Assembly: GCF_000315015.1 (NCBI RefSeq)
Contig: NZ_BAEP01000044.1
Location: 1-37,659 of the forward strand
Source of the DNA: Paraglaciecola mesophila KMM 241
GTDB lineage: Bacteria; Pseudomonadota; Gammaproteobacteria; Enterobacterales; Alteromonadaceae
Direction: 5' to 3'
DNA length: 37,659 nt
Positions 26,978-36,225 of this stretch are shown here, in pieces; within the stretch, counting starts at the first letter, position 1; the number at the start of each line of letters is the position of its first letter. The notes under the pieces are model-generated. The model was not told where the DNA came from and searched no databases. It was given only the letters and a program-made list of their open reading frames with translations. Made by a program: the position numbers and the translations under genes.

Positions 26978-28600
26978 TTATTCTGTTACCGCCTCAGCTG
27001 AAGAGTCACTAGCCTGGTGATGCAGCGTTAGTGAGGCGAAATTATGCAGCTTATCCTTAAGGCGCTGGGAATACGTCACAAAATTAGTTAATGCACCGGC
27101 ATCTTCACGCTTAGGATCCACTAATAACAACAGCAATGCGCGGTTTGCATTATCGATGTAATGCTGTAGGTTTTTCGACAACACCTTAGCGTTGAGGTCT
27201 CGCCCTTCTTGCGCAGCATCTCCTATATCATCAAAGAATTCTAAGGTCTGACTCGATAACGTTCGCACAATGAGTAGCACGTCACTTTTAAGCTCAATGT
27301 ATTGCTCGGTCATCACCCTCTTTGATTCAAACAGATCATTAATTGAATCGTGAATTTGAAATAAGTAATCAAAACGATTGATTAGCTGCATAAGCTTCTT
27401 CGACTCGTCTTCCTGTTTAATCGCAGTAACAATTTTAGCAAAGTAATGCAGGTATTCTTTTTTCACAAACTGAGTATATTCAAGGCGCTTACCGGCCGCT
27501 TCGTATACACCTTGATAGTTTGTCTCAATACTCAGCGTCACCGTGTTGTAGTTTTCTTGCAGAAACTTAAATAGCTGCAATTGCGCATCCACTAATTTAT
27601 GTTCGCACTCAGCAAAGCCGTCTTGTTCGTCATAGGTAGGAAGAATTAGACGTTCAAAGTCCATTTTACCCTCCCCTAGGATCCAATCCACAAAGCGGGT
27701 AAACGGGCCTATCGCTAAGGTAAATATAAGACTGGTCGTTAGGTTAAAAATCAGGTGAATATTGGCAAGAGCAATAGCCGGGTTCTGATTGTACTGCCCC
27801 AACCTATCACCAAATATAAACAGCAGTGGCGTAAACAGCATTACCCCCCCTATGTTGAATAGAAAATGACTCAATGCTGCTTTTTTAGCCGACACATCCA
27901 TATTAAACATGGCAATCAGTGCGGTTGAAGTCGTGCCAATATTGGCGCCCATAATTAAAGGAACCGCGTTTTCTAGACTGATTAGGCCCTGCTGAGTCAG
28001 AATAATTGCCAGGCCGGTTGTCACTGAGCTTGATTGTACAAGCGCGGTGAATAAGCAGCCAAAGGCAATGGCATAAAGTGGATTATGCGCCTCGGTTAAA
28101 AACTTGAGTACACCGGGTGAGTGCTGCAAAGGTTCGAGGCTAGACGATATAAGATTCAGGCTAAAAAACACGAAACCGAAGTAGAAGATGGCTTTGCCAA
28201 ATATGGCGTAGCGCGAGTGTAGAAGGCTTAAAAAGAATCCTAAGATGATGAATACTGGCGCGAAGTAAGTGATCTTAAATGCCACAAGCTGGGCAGTGAT
28301 AGTGGTGCCTACATTACTGCCAAATATGATCCCCACACTGTTTTTGAACGATAAAACACCTGCGTTCACCAACCCAATGGCAATAACGGATGTAGCTGAG
28401 CTTGACTGGATCACCATAGTCACAAGCGCACCGATGGCGACGCCGACTATAGGCCATTTAGTCGCATTACTCAGCGACTTTCTAAAATGCTCACCGGTTA
28501 GGCGCTCGATCTCCTTGGAAAAGTTTTCCAGACCAAAAATAAACAAGATGATAGCGGTCAAACCCGCCATCAACACATGTAAGTATTCCACTGTATCCAC
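26978..28600 (-). CDS. Na+/phosphate cotransporter family protein with PhoU-like domain
   Basis: This 540-residue inner-membrane protein has two Na_Pi_cotrans repeats of opposite topology. The first has QSSSATS (~65-71) and GSNVGTT (~94-100). The second has QSSSVTT (~188) and GANIGTT. These paired QSSS motifs are the substrate and sodium sites of NptA/SLC34-type carriers. Residues from about 330 on are soluble, helical and PhoU-like. The frame starts with GTG at 28600 with only a weak ribosome site; an ATG ten codons later is an alternative. It likely imports phosphate with sodium, though some bacterial members have other substrates. It diverges from the tetR gene. Confidence 0.88.
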   Translation of the reverse strand: MDTVEYLHVLMAGLTAIILFIFGLENFSKEIERLTGEHFRKSLSNATKWPIVGVAIGALVTMVIQSSSATSVIAIGLVNAGVLSFKNSVGIIFGSNVGTTITAQLVAFKITYFAPVFIILGFFLSLLHSRYAIFGKAIFYFGFVFFSLNLISSSLEPLQHSPGVLKFLTEAHNPLYAIAFGCLFTALVQSSSVTTGLAIILTQQGLISLENAVPLIMGANIGTTSTALIAMFNMDVSAKKAALSHFLFNIGGVMLFTPLLFIFGDRLGQYNQNPAIALANIHLIFNLTTSLIFTLAIGPFTRFVDWILGEGKMDFERLILPTYDEQDGFAECEHKLVDAQLQLFKFLQENYNTVTLSIETNYQGVYEAAGKRLEYTQFVKKEYLHYFAKIVTAIKQEDESKKLMQLINRFDYLFQIHDSINDLFESKRVMTEQYIELKSDVLLIVRTLSSQTLEFFDDIGDAAQEGRDLNAKVLSKNLQHYIDNANRALLLLLVDPKREDAGALTNFVTYSQRLKDKLHNFASLTLHHQASDSSAEAVTE

Positions 28601-28761
28601 TCAACTCACTATAACTTTGAACAGTGTAATTAACTATTTGCATTCAGGTACTGATGTGCATCAAGGACGATCGCTATTGGTTAAAAAAACAACGGCGAGA
28701 AAGGACAAAATCCAAGCCATCATCCCCTAATTTTTATCATTAACGCTAGGTCTTATTTTAA

Positions 28762-28776
28762 ATTGACAGTGTCAAT
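28762..28776. promoter_or_regulatory. Palindromic operator candidate upstream of tetR-OYE-MFS
   Basis: ATTGACAGTGTCAAT is a perfect 15-bp palindrome. It contains TTGACA, a consensus -35, with a possible -10 TATCAT at 28785-28790 (16-nt spacer). It lies about 90 bp before the tetR start, so autorepression by the TetR protein is the natural reading. Confidence 0.65.
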
Positions 28777-28864
28777 AATAGATATATCATAATCGGTACA
28801 AGCTCTATTTCGAAACCTATGAGTGCACGTAAGATGTGTTCCAGATATAAGCTGATAAACCTTA

Positions 28865-29512
28865 ATGCCTAAAGTGTTAACAGATGAAGAGATACAGTGT
28901 TTTCGTAATCGCATGTGCGATCACGCATTAGCTTCTTTCGCTAAATCAGGAGTAGAGGGAATTTCGCTGCGAGGATTAGCCGCCGATCTTAGCTGCAGCC
29001 GCACAACACCCTATCGCTACTTTAAGAACAAGGCCGATATTCTTGCAGCGCTACGCCAACGTGAATTTGCACGTATTGCCGACACGCTTGAAGAAGCGCT
29101 TTCCCTTGAGCCAAGTTTACATAATCAGCTTAGCGCGCTTTGCCATGCTTACTTTAACTTTGCCCTAGAATATCCCGATTCATACCGAGTTATGTATAGC
29201 GTATCTCAACCTGATCTGAGCAAATACACAGCCCTTGAAAGCGAAATTTTACGCAGCAGCGCACCTATGCGCCAAGTAGTAAAGGCGTCAGTGAGCGCAG
29301 GGATATTAAAGGGTGACCCAATAGATATATGTTACGTGATTTGGGCTGGTGTACATGGCTTGATATCACTGCACTTGTCCCACATGTTGGGTGAGCAACG
29401 CGATATAACACGGCTTGCGTCTGTCATGATTTCATCGCTGGTACGCTCGGTTAGCGTGGCACCGACTGCATCAGACTCAATTCCAAATTTAAAACAAGTT
29501 AACGACATTTAA
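28865..29512 (+). CDS. TetR-family transcriptional regulator
   Basis: This is a 215-residue regulator. The N-terminal helix-turn-helix covers about residues 33-60 (ISLRGLAADLSCSRTTPYRYF). The C-terminal ligand domain contains YPDSYRVMYS and VIWAGVHGLISL, like TetR proteins with a WHG-type C-terminal domain. Cysteines at 12, 18 and 44 lie in or near the DNA-binding domain; redox or electrophile sensing as in NemR is possible but not shown. The oxidoreductase gene follows after 19 bp, so the two are co-transcribed. Confidence 0.9.
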   Translation: MPKVLTDEEIQCFRNRMCDHALASFAKSGVEGISLRGLAADLSCSRTTPYRYFKNKADILAALRQREFARIADTLEEALSLEPSLHNQLSALCHAYFNFALEYPDSYRVMYSVSQPDLSKYTALESEILRSSAPMRQVVKASVSAGILKGDPIDICYVIWAGVHGLISLHLSHMLGEQRDITRLASVMISSLVRSVSVAPTASDSIPNLKQVNDI

Positions 29513-29531
29513 TTATAGCAAGGACAACAAT

Positions 29532-30635
29532 ATGAGTAACAAAGTAGACGCACTATTTGCACCATTTAAAAACAAAGGTTTATCTCTAGATAACCGCGTT
29601 GTTATGGCTCCCATGACGCGCGAGTTTTCCCCTGGTGGCGTACCAACATCAGACGTCGCCGAATATTATCGTCGCCGCGCAGAAGGCGGAACAGGCTTAA
29701 TTATCACTGAAGGCACAACCATCAACGATCCGGTAGCGACAATGAGCGCTCGTATTCCTCAGTTTCATGGTGATGCTGCCCTTGCAGGATGGGAACAGAC
29801 TGTTAAGGCTGTGCACAGTGCTGGGGGCAAAATCATGCCTCAGTTATGGCATGTGGGCATGGCACGCGTGGCGCAAAAAGCACCATTCCCTGAATTACCT
29901 AGCGTAGGCCCTTCTGGCTTGTTCAAGCCTGGTAAACAAGGTGCTGAGCCAATGACTCAAGCACAAATTGAAACGGTTATTAACGGCTTTGCCACTGCTG
30001 CAGCTGATGCTCAGCGTATTGGCTTTGATGGCATAGAAATTCATGGCGCCCACGGTTACCTGATTGATCAGTTTTTCTGGGAAGGCACCAATCAACGCAC
30101 TGACGAATGGGGTGGTAGCATGGCCAACCGCTCTCGTTTAGCAATCGAAATCATTAAAGCTATCCGCGCAGCGACGTCTCCTGATTTCCCTATCGTGTTG
30201 CGCTACTCACAATGGAAGCAACAAGATTACACCGCTCGTTTGGCTGAAACCCCGCAGTTGCTTGAAGAGTTCTTAGCCCCCTTGAGTGATGCCGGTGTGG
30301 ATATATTTCATTGCTCTCAGCGCCGTTACTGGGAAAATGAATTTGAAGGCAGCGATTTAAACCTTGCTGGCTGGACTAAAAAACTGACCGGGAAACCGAC
30401 GATATCCGTTGGCTCTGTGGGCTTGAACGAAGATTTCTTCAGTGCCTTTGCAGGCCAAGGGTCAAATACACGTTCTATCGACGATTTGATTGAACGTATG
30501 GACAAGGGCGAGTTTGATTTAATTGCCGTAGGTCGTGCGTTACTGCAAGATCCGAACTGGACCAATAAAATCCGCAACGGAAAACTTGAAGAACTAGAAC
30601 AGTATTCAGGTGAAGCGCTAACTACCCTAGTGTAA
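29532..30635 (+). CDS. Old Yellow Enzyme-family NADH:flavin oxidoreductase
   Basis: This is a 367-residue FMN enzyme that reduces activated C=C bonds or nitro groups with NAD(P)H. It shows the FMN/start block NRVVMAPMTRE (21-31), PQLWHVGM, and the substrate-anion pair His171/His174 in IHGAHGYL. The family element that follows is DEWGG instead of the common DEYGG. A C-terminal FMN-phosphate site is in IAVGRALLQDPNW. Enoate reductases beside a TetR gene (as in nemRA) usually answer electrophiles such as quinones or maleimides; that role is inferred. The stop region is partly duplicated downstream. Confidence 0.9.
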   Translation: MSNKVDALFAPFKNKGLSLDNRVVMAPMTREFSPGGVPTSDVAEYYRRRAEGGTGLIITEGTTINDPVATMSARIPQFHGDAALAGWEQTVKAVHSAGGKIMPQLWHVGMARVAQKAPFPELPSVGPSGLFKPGKQGAEPMTQAQIETVINGFATAAADAQRIGFDGIEIHGAHGYLIDQFFWEGTNQRTDEWGGSMANRSRLAIEIIKAIRAATSPDFPIVLRYSQWKQQDYTARLAETPQLLEEFLAPLSDAGVDIFHCSQRRYWENEFEGSDLNLAGWTKKLTGKPTISVGSVGLNEDFFSAFAGQGSNTRSIDDLIERMDKGEFDLIAVGRALLQDPNWTNKIRNGKLEELEQYSGEALTTLV

Positions 30636-30682
30636 ATTAGAGGCCTTAGTGTAAGTTAGAGAATTTGTCGTAACATTATCAA

Positions 30683-30714
30683 CGCTTTACATTTTCCGAG
30701 TGTAAAGCGCTTTA
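30683..30714. repeat. Hairpin and palindrome before the MFS gene
   Basis: CGCTTTACA (30683-30691) pairs perfectly with TGTAAAGCG (30701-30709). The right arm is also part of the 12-bp palindrome TAAAGCGCTTTA (30703-30714). It could be a weak terminator after the oxidoreductase gene or a regulator site for the MFS gene. Confidence 0.5.
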
Positions 30715-30739
30715 AAAACAGTATTCAAATTAACGTTTT

Positions 30740-31966
30740 ATGACCCAATCAAACAATGATCAAGCCAATGAGATAAGCCATCCACATGCAGCGAATGTGT
30801 TAGCCAAACGCACCTTATTATTAGCTGCAGGCGCCATGGGGTTTGCCCAAACCGTCCTGTTTGCCATACTTGCCCCCCTTGGACGAGAAATTGGCTTAGT
30901 AGAGGTGCAGATTGGCGCTATCATTTCCTGTTCATCATTAACTATATTTTTGGTCAGTCCTTTGTGGGGACGCGCCAGCGATATGTGGGGCCGAAGAAAA
31001 GTGCTATTGATTGGTTTATTTGGCTATTCAGCCGGGAGCATTTTATTTGCGGGGGTGTTTCAAGCTGCCCTGCTAGGTTATCTGATACCCCTTATTGCCC
31101 TTGCGCTTCTGATCACGACACGAGTAGCCAATGCTGTGGTGATGGCAGCGGTTTCGCCCTCTGCTAACGCTTACATGGCAGACATAACCACAGTACAAGA
31201 TCGTATCAAGGGCATGGGCGCCATAGGGGCTGCAACCAATATAGGTTCAATATTAGGTCCTGCCATTGGGGGATTATTGGCAAGTATTAGCTTGATTACC
31301 CCTTTGTATTTTTCGGTGTTGTTAACGCTGGCTGCCGCCATACTCGCTGTTTACGCCCTGCCTGTTTTGCCTAGGCCAGCACATGTTAGAAAGCCCAAAA
31401 AATTAAAATACACTGACCCACGCATCTTTCCCCTTGTGGTAGCAGGGGTTCTGTTGTTTATGGGCTTTGCCATAGTACAACAAACTATCGCCTTTCGATT
31501 TCAAGATGTACTTGGACTTGATGGCACGCAAACTGCGAAAATCGTGGGGATAAGCCTTATGTTGTCAGCCGCTGCAGCACTGATTGTTCAACTCTTGGTT
31601 ATCCCTAGATTATCCGTTCGCCCCTTCGTATTGCTGCGCATATCCATGCCGATGATGATGATTTCATTTGCTATTATGGCAATAACGGACACCCAGAGTA
31701 TGTACATGTTAGCCATGTGTATTCTTGGCTTAGGCATGGGCTTAGCCGGGCCTGGCTTTATGGCGGGAGCGTCAGTGGCTGTATCATCAGATGAGCAAGG
31801 CGCTGTTGCGGGCGTGGCAGGTGCATGCCCACCGCTGGGTTTTACTGTAGGCCCAATATTAGGTACATACTTATATTCAGTTGATGGGGCGCTGCCCTAC
31901 TGGTTTGCTTTTGGTTGCTACTTTTTGCTGTTTTTCTTTACCATGAAATTCAAAGACCGAAAATAG
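30740..31966 (+). CDS. MFS transporter, drug/metabolite efflux type
   Basis: This 408-residue inner-membrane carrier has about 12 hydrophobic segments. Motif A of the major facilitator family lies after helix 2 as GRASDMWGRRKV. GPAIGG near helix 5 resembles motif C of antiporters, which suggests proton-driven efflux. It follows tetR and the Old Yellow Enzyme gene on the same strand after 104 bp, so it may export the compound that the regulator senses. The start has no strong ribosome site. The substrate is unknown. Confidence 0.88.
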   Translation: MTQSNNDQANEISHPHAANVLAKRTLLLAAGAMGFAQTVLFAILAPLGREIGLVEVQIGAIISCSSLTIFLVSPLWGRASDMWGRRKVLLIGLFGYSAGSILFAGVFQAALLGYLIPLIALALLITTRVANAVVMAAVSPSANAYMADITTVQDRIKGMGAIGAATNIGSILGPAIGGLLASISLITPLYFSVLLTLAAAILAVYALPVLPRPAHVRKPKKLKYTDPRIFPLVVAGVLLFMGFAIVQQTIAFRFQDVLGLDGTQTAKIVGISLMLSAAAALIVQLLVIPRLSVRPFVLLRISMPMMMISFAIMAITDTQSMYMLAMCILGLGMGLAGPGFMAGASVAVSSDEQGAVAGVAGACPPLGFTVGPILGTYLYSVDGALPYWFAFGCYFLLFFFTMKFKDRK

Positions 31967-31991
31967 AAAGACGCACCTATACCTATGCAGG

Positions 31992-32939
31992 TTAGTCATT
32001 AACGAGGGTGGCCAACGCCATAATGCGTTTTTTAGTAACCTCGTCAATCAAGCTGCTGTTTACATCTTTACCATCCACATTCGCATAGGCATCCATGATG
32101 TTGTTTATCTCTTTCAGATAGGGCATTAAACGTTCTTTGTCTTTTGCTTTTACATCGTACCGATTGATAGCGCGTAACAAGCTAACCGACGCATTATTTA
32201 AGCTGTTGTTTTGCCTAGGCGTGGGGTTGTCATGTGCGGTCGCCAAGCCTAACAGTTGACTGACTTGCTGCACCACATCACCATTATATTCGAAGACCGA
32301 CACACTGCTTTGACCAAAAACAGCTGTGCATTCACTGACGAAGCCCTGATAGTCTAAGTGTTTGTTAAACCACTCAACCTCTAACATGTCAGCGAATGAT
32401 AAATCTTGACCATAACAGGGGTTACTTGCTACCTGCGGATTGCGAATACATTGTTTGTAATAACTCTCGATAAACGCCACTGGCTCGCGAAACCATACCC
32501 ACAGCTTTACATCGAACAACTTAGCGAGTTCGCCCAACAAATCTTTTGAAGCATCAGGAAAATCCCACCAGTAATTATAAATTCCCTCGGAAGACAAAAT
32601 AATAGTGTGGGTGTCTTCTTTAATCTGTGAAATGAGGTTAGTAAAATTTGCCACAAAATTGTCCACATGCGTGGTCACTAAGTTTTTTTCAAACCATTGA
32701 TGAGCAGGCGCACCGGGATTGTTTGATGCCTCTAGGTTGTGGGGGTATAAAACACCCTTTCCTCTTAACTTGCGTTGCTTTTTACTCAGGTAGGTTTGAA
32801 TACTTGTGGTGCCCGTTTTAGGTGTTCCAGCATGAATGATAAGCTTGATTTTATCGATATCATTTTGCGCTGAACCATGATCAAGCAAAGCTAACTGAGC
32901 ACTTATTTGAGTATGAAAATACTCTTTTGAAACATCCAT
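31992..32939 (-). CDS. Sulfotransferase-like P-loop protein
   Basis: This 315-residue protein carries the 5'-phosphosulfate-binding P-loop GTPKTGTTSIQ at about residues 38-48, typical of PAPS-dependent sulfotransferases. A second conserved region, SSEGIYN, and WFREPVAFIESYYKQ probably form the 3'-phosphate site, with Arg and Ser. No signal peptide or membrane segment is visible. It stands alone, convergent to the MFS gene, with no polysaccharide or glycolipid cluster nearby. The acceptor is unknown. Confidence 0.75.
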   Translation of the reverse strand: MDVSKEYFHTQISAQLALLDHGSAQNDIDKIKLIIHAGTPKTGTTSIQTYLSKKQRKLRGKGVLYPHNLEASNNPGAPAHQWFEKNLVTTHVDNFVANFTNLISQIKEDTHTIILSSEGIYNYWWDFPDASKDLLGELAKLFDVKLWVWFREPVAFIESYYKQCIRNPQVASNPCYGQDLSFADMLEVEWFNKHLDYQGFVSECTAVFGQSSVSVFEYNGDVVQQVSQLLGLATAHDNPTPRQNNSLNNASVSLLRAINRYDVKAKDKERLMPYLKEINNIMDAYANVDGKDVNSSLIDEVTKKRIMALATLVND

Positions 32940-33101
32940 TTTTTATACAACCATTGAAATTTATCGGTGCCTTTAAAGACTAAACATATAATTCTGCCAA
33001 AACCTATACATGAGTTTTAACCTTTCCCTACACTTGCATCCGCCCCCAACTGACTCCAAATCTAAGTTAAAACTTGGACGGTGCTTCAACAGCTAAAAAT
33101 C

Positions 33102-33515
33102 TCAGTGGGTTCGTTCAATACCCTGCTGTTTCATAAACAAGCCAGCGCCAAACGCACCAGCCAGGGCGCCAAATGAAATGGTAAACATGGCTATTGCAGA
33201 TATGGTTGCTATATAACTGTAAGCTAATAGATTTTTACTCAGCCAATGGGCTGCAAAAGCAAGCGCGAAGGCAATCAAGCTGTGTTTATTTGCTGTGAAG
33301 AATAACGGAATATCACACCACCAGAGTTCCTTGCGCTTTTTAAAGCGCGAGAATCCCCAGTAAACATACGAGATGAAGCACAGGAGCGCTAAAAAACCAA
33401 TCACCACAGCCCCAGCGAGGGTAAAGTAACCTTGCAGCAACACATAGCTGCTGCGCAAAACATACACCCCCATCGCTAGCCAAAATATGACTAACGGACC
33501 TAGTATCAGTCCCAC
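33102..33515 (-). CDS. Small integral membrane protein, function unknown
   Basis: This 137-residue protein has four predicted transmembrane segments: about residues 3-20, 30-55, 76-95 and 100-128, with a basic loop FKKRKELWW between the second and third. The frame opens with GTG at 33515, with AGGAG six bases upstream, which supports this start. I do not recognise a family. It has no clear operon partner. Confidence 0.7.
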   Translation of the reverse strand: MGLILGPLVIFWLAMGVYVLRSSYVLLQGYFTLAGAVVIGFLALLCFISYVYWGFSRFKKRKELWWCDIPLFFTANKHSLIAFALAFAAHWLSKNLLAYSYIATISAIAMFTISFGALAGAFGAGLFMKQQGIERTH

Positions 33516-33646
33516 CCTTTACTCCTCAAATTTGTTGAATTGACTGAATATAACAAAAATAGTAGCGCTAAAAGCTTTATTGTCGCCCGGCTATCTGCGG
33601 TATTTAGAAAAACCAAATAAGCCACAACTAGCAGACGAGACAACGG

Positions 33647-34393
33647 TTACTCAAAATTTTGTTTGGGTGGGGTTACCGCGTAATTTTTGAAGTACTGATC
33701 TACTTTACCACTTTTTCGATACTCCAACATGACCCGTGCCACATCATCGTAAATGCTGAGCGCTTTTGAATTTTTGGCAATACTGATGTAATAGAAGTTT
33801 ATAAAGCTATCAATGAAAGTCGCCTTTTCGAAACGCCCTTCAAATTGATCTTTCCATTGCGTTTCAGATGCCACGACCACGTCCACTCTGCCAAGCTCAA
33901 GCATGGCTACTAATTGCTCAGTGTTGCCAACTAAGGTGAGACCTATTGGGTCGAGATTGGAAAAATCAGAAGAATAATATGCTCCTCTGATAGCCCCTAT
34001 ATTCACTTTGGCTAAATCTTTATACGATGTGATGTCACCGTTGAAAGTGGGAGACAAATAAAATGACAAGTTTCTCACATCATGACCATAAGTGATGGGC
34101 AGTAAAAATGGCTCTCTGGATGGGTTCATAGAATGGCGGATAAGTATATCCACGTTGCCTTTCTGGGCCTCACGATACGAGCGACTCCAAGGTGCCTCAA
34201 GCCAGCTAATGTCATGTCCAAGTTCACTTAAAATATCTTCAAGTAGTTCAGGGAGTACGCCGTGGCATGTCCCATCGACAAAATATAAATAAGGAGGATG
34301 GTTGCGACAAGGCGAGCTATAGGTTTCGCCCAACAGGCTAGTTGGCAAAAGGGCAACAATGAAAAACAACCAAGTTTGTGTACTCTTTTTCAT
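33647..34393 (-). CDS. Periplasmic solute-binding protein, family 3 (SBP_bac_3)
   Basis: This 248-residue secreted protein has a signal peptide (about 1-23, ending SLLGE). The mature part fits the two-lobed family-3 binding fold (PPYLYFVDGTCHGVLPELLEDIL, EAPWSRSYREAQKGNVDIL, DLAKVNIGAIRGAYYSSD, VVVASETQWK). Two Cys residues near the N-terminus may form a disulfide. No ABC permease or ATPase lies nearby, so it may be an orphan receptor rather than part of an amino-acid importer. The ligand is unknown. Confidence 0.8.
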   Translation of the reverse strand: MKKSTQTWLFFIVALLPTSLLGETYSSPCRNHPPYLYFVDGTCHGVLPELLEDILSELGHDISWLEAPWSRSYREAQKGNVDILIRHSMNPSREPFLLPITYGHDVRNLSFYLSPTFNGDITSYKDLAKVNIGAIRGAYYSSDFSNLDPIGLTLVGNTEQLVAMLELGRVDVVVASETQWKDQFEGRFEKATFIDSFINFYYISIAKNSKALSIYDDVARVMLEYRKSGKVDQYFKNYAVTPPKQNFE

Positions 34394-34508
34394 ATAGAAT
34401 TTATAGCAGTGTCACGTCCTTTTATCTAACATCAGTATATGTAAATTTTGTTCTCAATGGATCCCTAAAATTATCGTGTTCTGGGGAAATGACAATAAGC
34501 CAAGCATA

Positions 34509-35498
34509 TCAGAGCAACTGAGCGGCTCTCAAGTGGCTCGCAATCGCCTTGCTTGCTGAATTACTAAGAGAAGGCAACGGTTGTCTTACAGTAGGCTCAA
34601 TATCGATACCTAACAATCGTAAGGCCTCTTTAGTGTGTGCCTGCGGACTTGTAGCCTGCTTTAGAATAGTGAAAGGCAGACCCACTGCCAAGCGAAGCAA
34701 AGTATACTGCTTAACTGACGTATTTTTAGGATCACTGACGATAGGCAACAACCGAATCAATTGTTCTCGAAGCGCAGCTAGCAAGTGCTGCTCTTCCTTT
34801 ATTAAATATGCTTTGCATAGTTTGGCCGTGAGCACTGGCGCAATCGCACCTATAGGGCATATCGCACCCGAGACGCCCAGTCCAATTAAATCCGGCAAGA
34901 GTAAACTTAACCCTGAAAAGTAAGCTGTTTGTGGGCAGTGTTTTAACACTGTTTTAGCACTCCTCAAATGTAATGCACTGTCCTTAATGCCTACAACGCC
35001 AGTTTCATTGAGTATTTCAATAATCTGTTTGGCCGATAAAAAATGACCTGAAACTTGCGGGAAATGGTAGTACAGCACAGGCATAGAACTACGCTCGACG
35101 ACCGCTTTAACGGCTTGCTTGAGCTCGCTGAATGACTGTTGATAATAACCGTTAAACAGCAGCATTATCGCATCTGCCATTCCTTGATATTGCTCAATTT
35201 TGTTGATTGCTTGTTTCACACCAAAGGCATTTACACCAACAATAACCGGGATTTTTGAGTTCCCTGTTTCAACAACAACATCATGGGTATGCTTAACGAC
35301 TGCAAGTTGTTCAGAATCGGTCAAATAAGGTAATTCCCCTCCACTACCTAGTACCGTGATGCCACTAATAGAACTGCTTAAATAAAAATCAAGGCATCGC
35401 CTCAAACCATTTAAATCAAGCGTTTCATTGCGCAGAAGTGGCGTGGGCACAACGGGATAAACACCTTTTGGCAGATTATTTTGGTGGATTTTAATCAT
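34509..35498 (-). CDS. DapA/NAL-family Schiff-base aldolase
   Basis: This is a 329-residue TIM-barrel protein of the dihydrodipicolinate synthase/N-acetylneuraminate lyase family. The catalytic Lys172 (GVVGIKDS) and Tyr144 (YHFP) are 28 residues apart, the same distance as Lys161 and Tyr133 of E. coli DapA. The pyruvate-carboxylate loop is GSGGE instead of GTTGE. The family makes or splits 2-oxo-acid aldols. Its position beside a TetR gene, divergent from a 2OG oxygenase, argues for a catabolic aldolase or lyase rather than lysine synthesis. It follows the tetR gene by 21 bp on the same strand. Confidence 0.85.
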   Translation of the reverse strand: MIKIHQNNLPKGVYPVVPTPLLRNETLDLNGLRRCLDFYLSSSISGITVLGSGGELPYLTDSEQLAVVKHTHDVVVETGNSKIPVIVGVNAFGVKQAINKIEQYQGMADAIMLLFNGYYQQSFSELKQAVKAVVERSSMPVLYYHFPQVSGHFLSAKQIIEILNETGVVGIKDSALHLRSAKTVLKHCPQTAYFSGLSLLLPDLIGLGVSGAICPIGAIAPVLTAKLCKAYLIKEEQHLLAALREQLIRLLPIVSDPKNTSVKQYTLLRLAVGLPFTILKQATSPQAHTKEALRLLGIDIEPTVRQPLPSLSNSASKAIASHLRAAQLL

Positions 35499-35519
35499 AC
35501 TTTTTCTCTACTGAATACA

Positions 35520-36194
35520 TTATTCGCCTTCAGCGAAAACTTGGTTTATCTTATTCAACAACGCAGGTCGATAATCATTTGTGGCATCTGACGCAAACGT
35601 CAGTAACATTCCGCAAATCATTTGCTTGCGATATTCAGCTAAATTGATATATCCGTGCATCCAGTCATAACGAGCGATACGTTGATTTGCAAACACCCGG
35701 TCAGCAAGCAATTGCGTATCAACGTCGCCGTTTAAAAAGCCATGCGTTTTAGCTTCATTACATACGTTAAAAGCAAGTTTCAGTGATTTTTTGAAAATCC
35801 CCGCTGCATGACCATGCTCAAATAATGACTCTTGCTCACCAACGACAAATGCTGCTTTATAAAACGCTTCGTCGTTGCGATAAAGATCCATAAGATTATC
35901 CGCAAAAGATTCAACAGACGTTATTGGATCTGAAAATTTATCAGCAAATAGGACCTGCTCTGTGCGCTCAACCATGTCGACCACTAATTGCTTTAGTACC
36001 TCTGATTTATTGCCTATCAAATTATGAATAGTAGGGACGGTAACATTAGCTAAGTTCGCAAGCTCAGCAAGAGTAAAGGTTGAGTATCCACCACCGGCAA
36101 TAATGCCTCTGGCAGTATCGAGTATCGTTTGCTTACGTTTTAATTTGTTAGCAGTTCGTGCTGCTACCCCGCCTTGCGCTCTCATTGGTTTCAT
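35520..36194 (-). CDS. TetR-family transcriptional regulator (aldolase/oxygenase module)
   Basis: This 224-residue regulator has a basic N-terminal arm (ARTANKLKRKQ). The helix-turn-helix is at about residues 40-65 (FTLAELANLANVTVPTIHNLIG), and the C-terminal domain is all helical and of unknown ligand. It lies directly before the DapA-family gene and diverges from the PhyH-family gene. The intergenic region carries two inverted repeats that are good operator candidates. It probably represses both directions until a substrate appears. Confidence 0.88.
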   Translation of the reverse strand: MKPMRAQGGVAARTANKLKRKQTILDTARGIIAGGGYSTFTLAELANLANVTVPTIHNLIGNKSEVLKQLVVDMVERTEQVLFADKFSDPITSVESFADNLMDLYRNDEAFYKAAFVVGEQESLFEHGHAAGIFKKSLKLAFNVCNEAKTHGFLNGDVDTQLLADRVFANQRIARYDWMHGYINLAEYRKQMICGMLLTFASDATNDYRPALLNKINQVFAEGE

Positions 36195-36225
36195 TAAATC
36201 GTGCTTCTCTTTGCCATCAGTAAAT

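Noticed and set aside
28269-28730. Plus-strand 153-codon frame antisense to the Na/Pi cotransporter
   Set aside because: The composition mirrors the real gene on the other strand and there is no ribosome site.
31967-31991. Possible terminator between the convergent MFS and sulfotransferase genes
   Set aside because: Only a 4-bp ACCT/AGGT stem is present and there is no T tract.
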